Source: Dimorphilus gyrociliatus
Taxonomy: Eukaryota; Annelida; Polychaeta; Dinophilidae
Reading direction: 5' to 3'
Assembly: GCA_904063045.1 (NCBI GenBank)
Contig: CAJFCJ010000006.1
Coordinates: forward strand, 2,992,408-3,056,407
DNA length: 64,000 nt
Made by a program: the position numbers and the translations under genes. The notes below the pieces were generated by a model. It searched no databases, had not been told where the DNA came from, and worked only from the letters and a program-made list of their open reading frames with translations. Shown here in pieces: positions 38,760-51,062 of this stretch (position 1 is its first letter; every line of letters starts with the position of its first letter).

Positions 38760-39222
38760 AATGTCGTTAAGGGATGGAGGACGAAGCGCACAAATACCAA
38801 GAAAGAAACAGTAACTTTCTATACTTTGTTGCGTTCAATATCAAACTTTTTTGCATCAAAATTTAATAAATATTTATTAAAAAAATGGCATTAAACTTAG
38901 ATAAAATATATCAAAATAGTAAAATCGAATATACTGTATGTATTGTACAGTATATAGTCATATATTATAGAACATTCGATTATACGGCTTATAAATAGTC
39001 TTAGCATTACCAAAGTTATTAGGTATAAGAATTCTTTACTCCAAAAAACTGTTTCTTATTACTGCCAATTACAGAGGAAATATTATCCCTGAACAGAAGA
39101 TTTCGAAATATTTTTCTTCTGCAATGTATTTTTAAACTGTTAGTATTTTTTCTATTTTGCTAAAGATAATCGTTATCTATTTTTCCACATCCCTCCTTCT
39201 TCACATCTCCTCGCCACTTATT

Positions 39223-39254
<32 letters not shown>

Positions 39255-39907
39255 CGCTCACTCGCTCATTCGCTCGATCACCTTCTATTTCTATTTCTCA
39301 TCTCCAATCTACGTATTGCAACTTTATACTATTTAAAGTAAATTTTTTATTCAAATCATGTAAAATTGCTAATTACGGATTCGAAAGATGCTCTTCTACG
39401 TCATTTAAGAAATAGGGCCAGAAAACTAGGAAACAGAGAGAAATAAAGAATAGGGAAGAGAATTAGTTTTTTTTTTCTAAGATGGAATTTTGTTTAAACT
39501 AAAAGAACCTCTCCTGCAGAGTAGGAAGAGAGCAAAAAGAAAGATCTGAACTAATAAGCTCTAAGACGTCTTTCTAGTTAGGGTAAACAATTTTTTCCCA
39601 AGATTAATTACAAGGTGTCTCTATTAATTATTGGCTTAAGGGATATTGAGTGACAGAGGATTAGTGATTTCCTTATTCTGGCTTATTCGTTATATCATTA
39701 AAATAAATAAACATGTACAATATCGATATCAATATTTTTTTATAACTAGATACACTGTAGCAATACCTTCCAGATGGCTCTACTCCATTGTTTGTCCCTC
39801 AACGACAGGGTTAGAGGGAAGAAATAGCTTCGAAATTTTTGGCAAACGGGCCCCCCGCCAGACGTCGCATCTATCGTCCGGGCAAAAGCAAACTGATTAG
39901 AGGCGAG
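38760..39907. other. Interval between the two nAChR genes
   Basis: About 1.15 kb holding the nAChR 1 3' UTR (an AATAAA near 38863), a TGTACAGTATATAG motif, a (TC)n run at 39222-39251, and the nAChR 2 promoter. No other exon is seen. Confidence 0.6.
39222..39251. repeat. (TC)n microsatellite
   Basis: TCTCTC run between the two nAChR genes, followed by TCGCTCA repeats. Confidence 0.85.
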
Positions 39908-42900
39908 ATGAAGAATAAGTGTACGCTTTTTTCTCTCTTTTATCTGCTATCACGTTTTCCAGGTTTGTTTTCTCCAGCCGCTCAATGATAAGCTTTCTTT
40001 ATTTTCTTCTCTTATTTCTTTATAAAATACTTTAAATTTATCATATCTCTATCTTTGTGGAAGTTTAATACAGCCACCTGAGTATACATTTCTTTTATTT
40101 TTTTTGCAGTCAAAGACGGCTCTTTTGTTGACAAAATAGATGAAATTCCCGAAGAGCAGAAGCTCTTAAATACTCTTATGAGTAAATACGAAAAGTCGGT
40201 AAGGCCTGTAAGAAATGCTTCGGAGACGGTCACAGTCAAGATGGGCTTAACTTTGGCGCAAATTTTCGATATGGTAAGATACCGATTATTGTTAAATTTT
40301 GTTTGTTTAACATTTTCCTACTACTCGGATTTGTATCGGTTGTATTGGTTCGTAGTCTTTGTCTTCATTCTCTTTCATGTTGTTTCCTTACAATTCGAAA
40401 GCGAGGTTGTGTGGGATAAGACCAGCCGATCGAATAGTCAATTCCATCGCCTTGACCTTGGCTCTAAAGAAGAAATTTTCTTATTTTTTTAATATCTATT
40501 ATTATATTAAAGTTTATGCATTAGGGATGAGCTGTTTATTGACTCTTGGTCGTCATACATCTCCAATTTAGATGGCTTATTACCATCAAATTATTCAGTA
40601 ATTTGATAATAAAAACGTTCATCACGTGACTTGAAAGATTTGTCAAGAGAGCAGGGCGAGGAAAAATAAATACAAATCTGCATTTTGCGCTCGTCGCACA
40701 CAGATTTGTACGGAATAATTAAGAGAATAAAGATTTTAAAGTACATTGACCTTTTCCTGTTGTTTCTATTTGAATGAGCTTGATTGTCTTTTCGACTTCT
40801 TAATCTTCTCTTTCTTCCCTTTTTTGCCCCATTTTTTATATCAATCATTAATCTCTTAAACTTATTTTAGCGAATAGTTTTATAAGCTTATTCATAAGCC
40901 ACGTAAAAAGCTACATATTTAAATATAAATGGAGAGAATAGGATAGAGATTTTCACAATTCTATTTGTCTTCTTCGAAAGTGGAAACATATTGGAAAACC
41001 AAATAGAAAAGTGTAAAAAAAAAATCAATGACAAATTTTGTGCCCCTGCAAACGACAAATCATTTCGTTTGTACATTTAGCTAAACTAAAGATTATTATA
41101 AATAGGAGGGAAAAGGATTAGAAATTAGCTCGTTAAATCTTAGCCCTGGAAAGACCCTTTAAAAGGTTGTAGTTTTGTTTTATTAAATTATCCATTGTAC
41201 TTTGTAAAGAGGATCAATCAAGTGGATTGTTGTTTTGCGGTAGGGAGAGAAAATCCCCCCTGCATCGTTAAATATGCCTTAACGATGAGAAGTTAGAAAT
41301 TCCTTTCCTATTTTTGATACGTAGTAGGCAAACAATTAACAAACTTTTGGGTGCGTGTGAAAATATGAAAACGAAGAGAAAATATAGTGATAGTAGCGAT
41401 TTTTCATTTTCTTAAACACCCTCATTTATTAAGCTTTTCCCGTAGGACGAAAAGAACCAAATCCTTGTGACGAACGTCTGGCTAGATCAAGAATGGCATG
41501 ATAAATTCCTAACTTGGAATCCTGTTGAATTTGGTAATCTGAGCATGATTCGTATCCCATGCCACATGATTTGGAAACCGGATATCGTCCTTTACAATAA
41601 GTATATATAAGCTATAAGCCACAAATGCATAAAAGTCGAGGCGTCTCTTTTTTTGCCCGTCGTCTTATTGATTTTTTTCTTTTCCCCCTCTCTTCCTGTT
41701 CGATTTAGTGCTGCCGAGTATACGAATGGAATGATGCCAGCAAAAGCCATGGTTTCCAGTACAGGAGATGTTTTCTGGCCTGTTCCCACAAAACTATTAA
41801 GCTCCTGTAAATTTGACGTCACTTACTTTCCTTTCGACGATCAAGTAAGGCTAAAAGCTCGTTTACTACTTAACATTTAAAGGGAGAAGGCGGTGTTATT
41901 TAACAGAGAAACTTAAAAGGTGGAGAGATTAAAATACAGAGTATAAGAAAGTAGAAAGTGAAAATATCGTAGCAAGTACGAAAAGACATATACTTATAAA
42001 AAAGCTAGAGGACTTTTTATTAATACTATTCGTACTTAATCGTATCATTTATCATGTATAACTAAGCGGTGACAGGTATTGGAATAACAATAGTGCTGTT
42101 AGGATGATAAACATCTCAATTTAACACCTTATACTATATAATTAATTTTAAGTAGGAAGCTTTTTAAACGCTCATCTTTAGTTTGATTAGCTTCTAATTA
42201 AGGATCTCCAACAATTTAATATTTCTTGAGATATCAAAAGGAAAAAACCTCTTCTCTTCTTCTACTGATTATGCAATTGTACCAGAAAAAAGAGAGACGT
42301 TGTCTTTCACGATATTAAGGTCTATTGTACTCAAAAGTCATTACGGATGAGTACAAACCGTGCAAATGGTAGGTCGACGCCTATTGTACAGCCTACATAA
42401 AGCAAAGACAGAAAAACGAAGTAGGCCTAAGTATTTCTTTTCTCTTTTTTTCCCTTTTTCGTTTAATTTCACCATATTTATCAATTCTTTATCAAAGAAT
42501 TTCTGAAATCCGAAGCTTTATGAGTAGTTTATTTTGACATTTTCTTAAAGCCAATAGAATAAAGAGAATACTGCACGCTTTTCTTATAAAGTCCGATTTC
42601 TTCCGCTATACGTGATAATCGGTTAATGACAAGATGATTAGCTCCCCCTCCAACGAATAAAGACATCTATAAAGGAATCCTACCTAAAAGCTAGGCCTAT
42701 TAGGAAAAAGATAGTAGAAATAGTGGCGCGACTTTATGACATTTGATACTATGAACACAAGCTGTTCGATGCTGTCTTCTCCGATGTTATTTATTTACGC
42801 AAGCTAATTATAAATAACACGATTGTAAAAATAACTTTGGGCGATTTATTCAGGTTTTCTATTAGGGATATTCATCAAGAAGATTTTCCTTTTAGCATCC

Positions 42901-45110
42901 CACTCAAACATAACTACGAAGATGGCAATAATGATAACGACACATTATTTTTTACATTAAGTAGCAACTGTAATAGGCATATCTTGAAGTGATATCGATT
43001 GTCTTTTCTCATTGTTAACCTACTTTTATAAGGAGACTACTAAATAACAATCACGTATTGAATGTAAAAGTGGCTTATATTGTTAATATACATGGTATAT
43101 GTATAAAGCACGTGGCTAAATTAGCATAAAATGATTAATCATAAAATATTAACTTTATATAAATATTCTATAAGAATTATCCTTATGTTCAATCTAGGCC
43201 TATTTGTCGATTGAATTACAAAAGAATTACTGTATATACCTTTTTAAAGCAAAATGTAAGAATTCTATACTTAGGAAATATGGATATAAGATTTCTATAT
43301 ATAGAAAATTGGTTATTAATGAACTATTAAGTCTCTGTCTTTCTATTGCCAAATAACTTTAGTATGCAATCATAAATCTCTATCGAAACAAGATCTTAGC
43401 ATTAATTAGAATAAGAAATGGGCTTCCTTTATTACTTTAGAATGCAATACCATATTCACTATGGAAGACATCCAAAACAATTTTCCTTTAAGATTAATAA
43501 CCTCAAAGCATTGTAATTTGTAAACAAACGCTGAGGCTCATGTTAAATTTTTTGTATAAGTCTTTTCAGATAGTTTGTCAATATTTAAAACGAAAAATAA
43601 CTTACTTTTTGCCCTTTTTATCTACTACTCCATAGAGTTTATATACTGCATATACAGTATGTATAAGTATATATATATATATATGAAGAATAATTCTACA
43701 AGGATAGTAATACCATTTTGTATAAATTAAATACTGTACATAAAAAAAGGTTAGTTTTAGCTAATTAATTGGTTTTTCTTCAAAATATTCACCTCCAATC
43801 ATTTTAAACAAAGACCTTTTATACTTTTTTTTATAGATATGATTTGTCTTAATTGAATTCCAGAAAAATGAAAAAAAAAAACACTGGAATTAGAATAAAT
43901 AAGTCGATAGAGGGCACTGTAGAAATTAGCTGTCTATTGTTTTATCTGTTCTAAAAGAATTGGAAAGTAATGGAACAGAAAATTTAAGTCCACAAGGGTA
44001 AAGACAGTCGTATCAAAATCGTAACCGATAAATAAATCTTGATAATTGTAAAGAAGACCCTCAGGCGTGGAATCTCCTAATTAAATCTATGAGGATTATA
44101 CGATTGCATTCGAAACTAAAAATGGAAGGAATCAATCATTTCGTTCTCTTTTTATTATTTCATCACCTACGGTAGAAAAGCCTTCAACGTAGTTTTTAAC
44201 CTTTTCTCGCTATCCATTAATCAATGTTAATTTAATTTACTTTACTAATTCTTTTCAATTTCTACAGTTCTGTAAGTTAAAATTTGGTAGCTGGACCTAT
44301 GATGGTTTTCAAGTTGACATGATCAATAGAACAACTCAAGTAGATTTATCAAATTATGTAGAATCTGGTGAATGGGAATTGATAGGCATCGAGATAGAAC
44401 GAAACGTTGTTTTCTACGGATGCTGTGACGAACCTTATCCGGACGTGACCTTCCGTATTCACATCCGTAGAAGGACCCTATACTACCTATACAATGTTAT
44501 CTTTCCCTGCATAATGATGTCGACCTTAACCCTGCTCGTCTTCCGTCTTCCGCCCGAATCGGGTGAGAAAGTAACAATGGGTATTACTGTGTTACTCGCC
44601 TTTAGCGTTTTTATGTTGTCAGTGGCTGAGCGTTTGCCCGAAACCTCCGAATTTATACCTCTTTTGAGCGTCTATTTAACGGTGGTTATGGCAATGACAT
44701 CAGTTTCCGTTATAATGACTGTAATCGTGTTGAATTTGCATTATAGAGGGCCGAAACAGCAAGCCGTTCCTCGGTGGCTAAAGAGTCTATTAAGAGTCTC
44801 CGAGTCTAAAAAATTATCGAACGACCGAATTGGCGTAAAGATTGAAAGGAACGGTCTAACTATTCCAGTAGATGGCTTGGCCCGCGAATTAACTGATGAG
44901 CTACCTGAATCAAGACAGGATAGGGTACTAGACGCGCTCAATCGTATTATTGATAGATACGAAAAAGACGAATTTAGAGAAATGATGGAAGACGAATGGA
45001 GGCAAGTAGCCGTATCTGTTGACTGTATACTATTTTGGCTGTTTCTTTTCTTCACACTCTTATCAACTGTCATCATTTTAATCATTGCTCCTCTAAGTAA
45101 GCCTATATGA
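39908..45110 (+). CDS. Nicotinic acetylcholine receptor alpha-type subunit (2)
   Basis: A second Cys-loop channel subunit in the same orientation. Exons are 39908-39962 (signal peptide MKNKCTLFSLFYLLSRFP), 40110-40273, 41446-41600, 41709-41844 and 44268-45110, giving 450 aa. The Cys loop CKFDVTYFPFDDQFC spans the exon 4 to 5 join. Loop C is FYGCCDEPYPDV, so it is alpha-type. M2 lies within ESGEKVTMGITVLLAFSVFM. Several positions depart from close alpha7 or muscle-type relatives: the M2-M3 linker reads SVAERLPETSEFIPLLS, and M3 begins VYLTVVMAMTSVSVIM. It looks like an alpha7/alpha9-related or lophotrochozoan-expanded subunit. The 2.4-kb intron 4 is the longest in the window. Confidence 0.93.
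40622..40630. promoter_or_regulatory. TCACGTGAC E-box palindrome 5
   Basis: Extended E-box inside nAChR 2 intron 2, about 350 bp past the exon. Confidence 0.4.
43636..43684. repeat. TA tract with two CTG/CAG-type interruptions
   Basis: TATACTGCATATACAGTATG followed by a (TA)n run in the long nAChR 2 intron. A near-palindrome of the recurrent type. Confidence 0.8.
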
Positions 45111-46619
45111 AGAAATGAAAAGCATATACGTGATTTTCTTATCAAGAGAAGGATATTTACTTATTTATTTGATTACTTCGTTTTCCCTTTTTCAAACTCT
45201 TCCTCTATAGTTAATGTTGTTTTCTACGTTTGTTACGAATATATTTGTTCCAGACAGTTTATTGTCTATAAATATTTACATATATATATACTGTATATAT
45301 ATAGCTATACACGTTTAATACAAATTTATAAAAAATAAAGCTAATTAACTTTACGGTTAAATCTCTCCTCTTCGTTCTATACGTCTATCTATCAGTCTCA
45401 GTCTTATTCTCAACTTCCAATTTAAAAAAGGGAGAAACAAATCTCTATTGGACTATCTTGTTGTCTCAAAGTCTAAAAATATAGGAGAACAGGAAAAATA
45501 AAGAATTCTTTAATTAAAGATAGAGAAGAAAAATCACTTGCTCTTCTAAAATAAGAGAACTAACTAACTAACAAACTAACAACTCTCTAACTGTTAAGAG
45601 ATAAGGAGGAAACGAAATTTGTGATTTAAATAATAATACATAAACAGTACAAGCACTTTTATTCTCTATTGCTACATTGTTTTTTGAAAGCGATATAAAC
45701 TAAATGGGGCTCTTGCTCTCTCTCTTTTAGAGGATTAATTCCTATATTGTTACGTCCCTTATAAAAAGTAATTGTTACAATATATTGACTTTTTAATTAT
45801 AGAATGAAATAATAGGTTTTTAAATCAATATTTCGTCGAATTAAACAACAAAATAACAACTCTTACCATATACTTTTAGACGATTAATCATTTGGTTAAT
45901 ATTTTAATAGAATAAATAACCAGAAAAAAGCAAATATAGGCTTAAAGTTATATATTATAAGTACTAAAGTTTTGTAATTTTTCCTTCTTATTCATTATTA
46001 TGATAAATCTTATGACAGAAGATTATCAGATAAGCTAAATAAAATAAATAATATACTCTAGTAAAATAATATTAGGTTTCTTATATAATATACATTTAGA
46101 TTGTACCTTTAGTCATGAACTCTTAGTTCTGTTATATCCTACTACTCCAAACTACCCTATTGTACAAAGTAACTGACAAGTTTTCCATTTTTTGTCTCTG
46201 TCCTCTCACCATGATATTAATCTTACCATTTTATTCTTTCATCGTTCGTTAGCTAACGTACCAGAGAAGGTTTAAATTTCTAATGGGGGTAATACTAAAA
46301 ATACTTTACCCTGTTTTTTCTATTTTCTGTAATTCTAACTCTAAAAAAGCAATAGCAATTATATGCCAAAATTTTCCATAAAGAAAAACAATAGAACTAT
46401 AACAAATAACAACTTTGCATTTTTTTTTAATAAACAGGAATTTTGTATTAAACAAACTTCGTGAAGAATATTATTTTACATGTATCAGCATTATAGGAAT
46501 AATTGTAGATAGTATATATTAGCAATAGTCATTATTATCTTGTATACAACTGTAAATATATTTGTAAAGACGACAAGAAAATTAAAAAGATTTTAATAAT
46601 TCAATAAAGAATCAGTCTA

Positions 46620-46712
46620 CCTACCTCTCTCTCTGTCTCTGTCTGTCTCTCTCTTTCTCTCTCTCTTTCTCTTTCAATCTCGCTCTCTCGCTACATATAT
46701 ATATATATACTG
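46620..46712. repeat. (CT)n pyrimidine tract joined to a TA tract
   Basis: CTCTCT repeats with GTCT interruptions pass into ATATATATACTGTATATG. Simple-sequence DNA. Confidence 0.85.
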
Positions 46713-47810
46713 TATATGTATATATCAAAATATTTATATATACAGTATATTGTATTTGCTCAAAGAATTTATCAATGCTGGATATAAACAGTTCATCTAC
46801 ATTATAATGCATACATATTTATGACCACTTGTTGCAAAAAGCCACACGATTAATCACGCACGTCATGATATGATTAGTTTTATTGTTTCTACTATTTCGT
46901 TGATTTCCAACAGCCGATGAAACAAGTGTAATTTCAACAAGATGTCATCAAATTCTTTCTTACCTTTTTCTTCCAATTTTACATTTTCCACCCTTTTCTC
47001 TTCCCCTCTATTCTTCTTCGTCATTCTTCTTTTTATTGATAAAAAATGTGTTTATATTAAATTATATTAGGTACAACAAGATGTACGTTTCAATCAAAAA
47101 TAATTAAGAGCTAAATTAGCTTGATAGTATAGTTTTTTAGGGGAGAAAATGAGAAATAGATTACAAGAGATGAAGGAAAACGCTTATTGACCAGTACAGT
47201 CCCCCGAAGGATTGAAAATAACTAGTATTGCTAAAGGATAACATTTTCAATCAGTAAATAAACTAAAGGGGAAATAGTAATTCTTAAGCTTTTTTCCCTG
47301 CTACTTACATTGTCTATTTGCAGTTTCTTTATTTACCATCAATTTTTTTACGAGGGCATTTTTATAAGAATTTTTATGAACTGCTTATTCATGAACATTC
47401 AATTGCTATTTAGGCATAATCTCCTTCCTTCTAAATGTATTCTTTATTAATTTCTTTATAAAAACAATTTTTTTTTTATATAACAAACAATGGATTAAGT
47501 ATATTGGATTATGAAAAGAATAGGATACAAGATGAAATATTGTTCTTGGTTCTTTCATGATAAAAAAAAACCCATTCCCGTCTCTGTCGTTGTCCGCCCC
47601 CAACCATCCTGTTTTTCTACTTTGATATTTTTCACTCTCTTAATAGCAATTTAGTTATAAACTATTTTCAACGACTCTACCTTTACCGTTTTTCATCACC
47701 ATAAAAAACGATGCGACCGACTGACAAACGCAATTACTTTCGGCGCTTCGCTTATACAGAAAATAAAGGCCTATGTTGACGGATTAAACCAGATGTAGGC
47801 GTATATCAAG

Positions 47811-47907
47811 ATGGAGAGAAACTGCGGCGACAAACTCGACAGTTTGGTGTCGCTTCGAACACGTACATACGCCGGCGTCATTTTGAGGTTAGCTTAGTAC
47901 GAACAAG
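47811..47907 (+). other. Candidate remote first exon of PKG
   Basis: A less AT-rich patch carries an ATG at 47811 opening MERNCGDKLDSLVSLRTRTY, two possible donors (GAG|GTTAGC at 47888 and AACAAG|GTACGT at 47908) and several CpG-containing stretches just upstream. Joined from the 47888 donor to the acceptor ending at 52693, the frame runs on through GRLRGI into the PKG ATG at 52713. Joined from the stronger 47908 donor, the frame stops, and this would be a 5' UTR exon. Not proven to be transcribed. Confidence 0.35.
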
Positions 47908-47926
47908 GTACGTGTTTTTCTCTATA

Positions 47927-47982
47927 TTTATATATATGTACAGTATATATACTATATATATATACTATATATACTATATATA

Positions 47983-48019
<37 letters not shown>

Positions 48020-48056
48020 AGACAGTATATATACTATTTATATATATACAGTATAC
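47927..48056. repeat. Long (TA)n tract with repeated ACAG/ACTA interruptions
   Basis: About 130 bp of TA repeats broken by ACAGTATATATACTATA units, starting just after the candidate first exon's donor. Confidence 0.9.
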
Positions 48057-50337
48057 ATTCATTTATACATCCATATTATTATTATATCTTTATGTTGTCG
48101 TTCTAAACTAATTAAAAAAACAACAGTTTCTTAAGGCTTTATATTTTAAAACAAACTTTTTTTTGGGAATATAAACTAGTGGCGAAAATATTGTGAATAT
48201 AAAAACTGAGTTATTAGGATATTAAATGCATATGGAACGTATAAAAGAGTAATCGATGATACACGACATCTCTTTGTTAATGAAAGTCAAGCAATATATA
48301 TATCTATATTTCTCTATTTATATATATATATATATATAGTTCAACCATTCTTTTGTACTTTGTAAGATTGTAACAACTTCCATAAGAAGAAAATAGTAAA
48401 AAAAGAAAGATGGTAATTGTTTGGTAATGAAAAAAAAGTTTTTTTCTTCTAATTCTATTATACCACATAATCCTTTTAGAAATTTATTCTCAATAGTTAC
48501 CCTTCCCTTTAATTACATCTATATTGTTTACTAAATCAAGCAGACTCGCTAATTTGTATACACATCAGTAAACAAATCATACGTAAGTTTTTCCCTCTCC
48601 TATTATAGTTCTATCCATCTGTATCCTTCAATCTGTTTGTCACTTTCTCTCTCTCTCTCTCTCTCTTCTTTTTTAGTTTACAGCTTCTTCATCACCCTTT
48701 AAATCTATATACCTCCACCCACACTGTTTTTTCTTTCTTATGTTATAAAGTATATCATCCATCATAGTTCTCAGTTTGTATTTAATCAATTAATAAAAGT
48801 CGGTAATACACTCTCTTTTAGAAGCGTCTTTAATGCGTAAGCTTATATGCAAGCTAGTGATTTCTTATGTGTTTAATCTATTAAGGATGTACAGGTAGAA
48901 GTATTTTAACTAGAATGCTATAAATGTTTTATGTATGAAAAAGATAAAAAAAATATCGCAGGGTTATCTCGTGCACGTACGATATACGCACTAATTCAAC
49001 CTTCTTTTTACCTGCCTCATCATTCTACTTAATGTTTGCTGTTAGAATTAGGCGTTGATAGTTACTACGAGTGCGAAAGAGAATATTATTATTTAAATGA
49101 TAATTGTTTTTATTACTGTTCTAATTTGAATTAGTGAATATATTAAATAGAAAAGATGGTATATTTAGTGTTAATGTACATTGATTGTAGAGACAAGAAT
49201 GAAAAAAAAATTATATTTTTCTTTTATCACTGGTACTCTTCATAGAATATTCTATCAAAACAGTTAATATCCATAATTTATCATCTGTTGCTTATACTTT
49301 TGTAATTTTTTTCCAACTAGAAATATATAACAAAGTTATAGCCTTCTTTCTATAGTTTTAATCTAATCGCCTATCTTTATCAATCATCTTCTTTTTCCTC
49401 GTTTTTCGTCCTCTCCTCTCTTCTCATCAAATTTTCTCCTTTGCTTCTTATTGAATATGATGATATTTGGCAGAACGTATCTATCTGTCGGACATCTGAT
49501 AATATCAAATAGTAATAAAGGAAACAAGTTTATTTTCTGTCTGGAACAATCTTAAAAGACAATATCATCTTTCAAGTCGATATAGAATGTACTGCTTTTA
49601 TGAAGCTAAAATAGACTTAGTAGCAATTTTTTTCACCTATTTTTTTTCAGGTGTAAATCAATGAAGCAAAAAAAAATAGACGTAAACAATTCTTTCTGTT
49701 AAAAGAGGCGGAGCGATCACTTTCCCAATTCCGCTTGACCTCCTCTCCTATTAATCAATTAAGCTTTTATTAAAGAAAAACGCTTACGTATATGTGTTAA
49801 AGTGATAATTTTAGCATATAATTTTTCTTCTTTAGTGAGTCTTATACAGTATATCATTAATTCGTGTTCTAAAATACTTTTTATGTAGGTTTTATTACTG
49901 TCTTTGTTGAATTGGGCCTATTTCCACTTAATTTCGTATTCGTTAAACGGAACGAGTGTAAAAAATTTTGTCGTTTGCTGTAGGTCGAGACGTGGGTAGA
50001 ATGGTAAAACACTCATTGACAATAATAACAAAAAAAAGGCGTGTAAAATGGTTTTATTTTGTATAAGTAAAAAAAAAAGGAAGAGAGAGAGAGTAAGAAA
50101 GAAAAAAAAAGCATTTTCAAACCACGCACAACGTGATCGAATAGAAATGAAATATTTCCACATAAACAACATAGAGGGAGAAAGAATATAAAAAGAATAA
50201 ATACGTTCGAAAGTTCGATAGTCGCGAATCGAAATTAGTTGGAACCTTACATACTCTTTTTTTTGTTTTCTCTGTAAGAGCACTAAAAGGTAAGGCTTAT
50301 AGATTTTTTCTCTTTGTGCCTTTTCTCCAATCCATAT

Positions 50338-50440
50338 CACCCCCTCCCCTCCCTCTCTCTCTTCTCGTTCTCTCACTTTCTTTCTTTCTTTCTTTCTCTT
50401 TTACTCTCTCCTCTTTACTTTCTTTCTTTCTCTCCGGCTC
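50338..50440. repeat. Pyrimidine-rich (CT)/(TTTC)n tract
   Basis: Alternating CTCC, CTCT and TTTC repeats. The open frames through it are low-complexity artefacts. Confidence 0.85.
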
Positions 50441-50997
50441 ACTCGTACTGATATTTTTTTCCATTATAACGTTCTATTCCTCTTCTCTTTTCACTTTCTT
50501 TTCTGCTACCGCCCACAATCATTTCCTCTTTTCGTATCGTAAGTCAAGATACATGCGTGTATATGTATATACGTGTAAATACAAAATATACGGAAGAGAG
50601 TATATTATGAAATCTATCAGTATATATACTGTATACTATAAGTATAGTCTCACTTTCTGCCATTCTTTCCACCTCTTCTAACTTTTCATCTAGTTTTTTA
50701 CACTATTCCAAAGGTCAATTAGAGAGAGTTAGCAAGATAAACTAAGTGAGACAAGACAGTTAGGAAGAGGGCAAAGAGAGGAGATAGAGAATAAGAATAT
50801 AAAACAATACAGGATGAGACTGTTTACGTACCATGGGAAAGAATATTTCTTATCATCAATAATTTCATATTGGAGTGCGTTTATATTCGATCGATTCCCG
50901 GAAATTTCTATAACTAGTTTAGTCAGGCCCAAAAAAATTCCATTTTGCATATCACGCCAAGTATATGCATATCTATAAAACATTTCAATATTTGATT

Positions 50998-51014
50998 AGT
51001 ATATATATATATTA

Positions 51015-51051
<37 letters not shown>

Positions 51052-51062
51052 ATATAGATATA
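50998..51062. repeat. (TA)n tract
   Basis: Two long TA runs separated by TTACTAA. Confidence 0.9.

Noticed and set aside
40591-41076. Two minus-strand ORFs in nAChR 2 intron 2
   Set aside because: They overlap a plus-strand intron, lack homology and have AT-driven composition.
46621-46812. ORF ending in a Glu/Arg/Lys repeat
   Set aside because: Translation of the antisense of a (CT)n tract.
47912-48106. Tyr/Ile repeat ORF
   Set aside because: Translation of a (TA)n microsatellite.
50316-50681. 121-aa Ser/Leu/Phe ORF and the 152-aa frame opposite it
   Set aside because: Both are translations of a CT/TTTC simple repeat.
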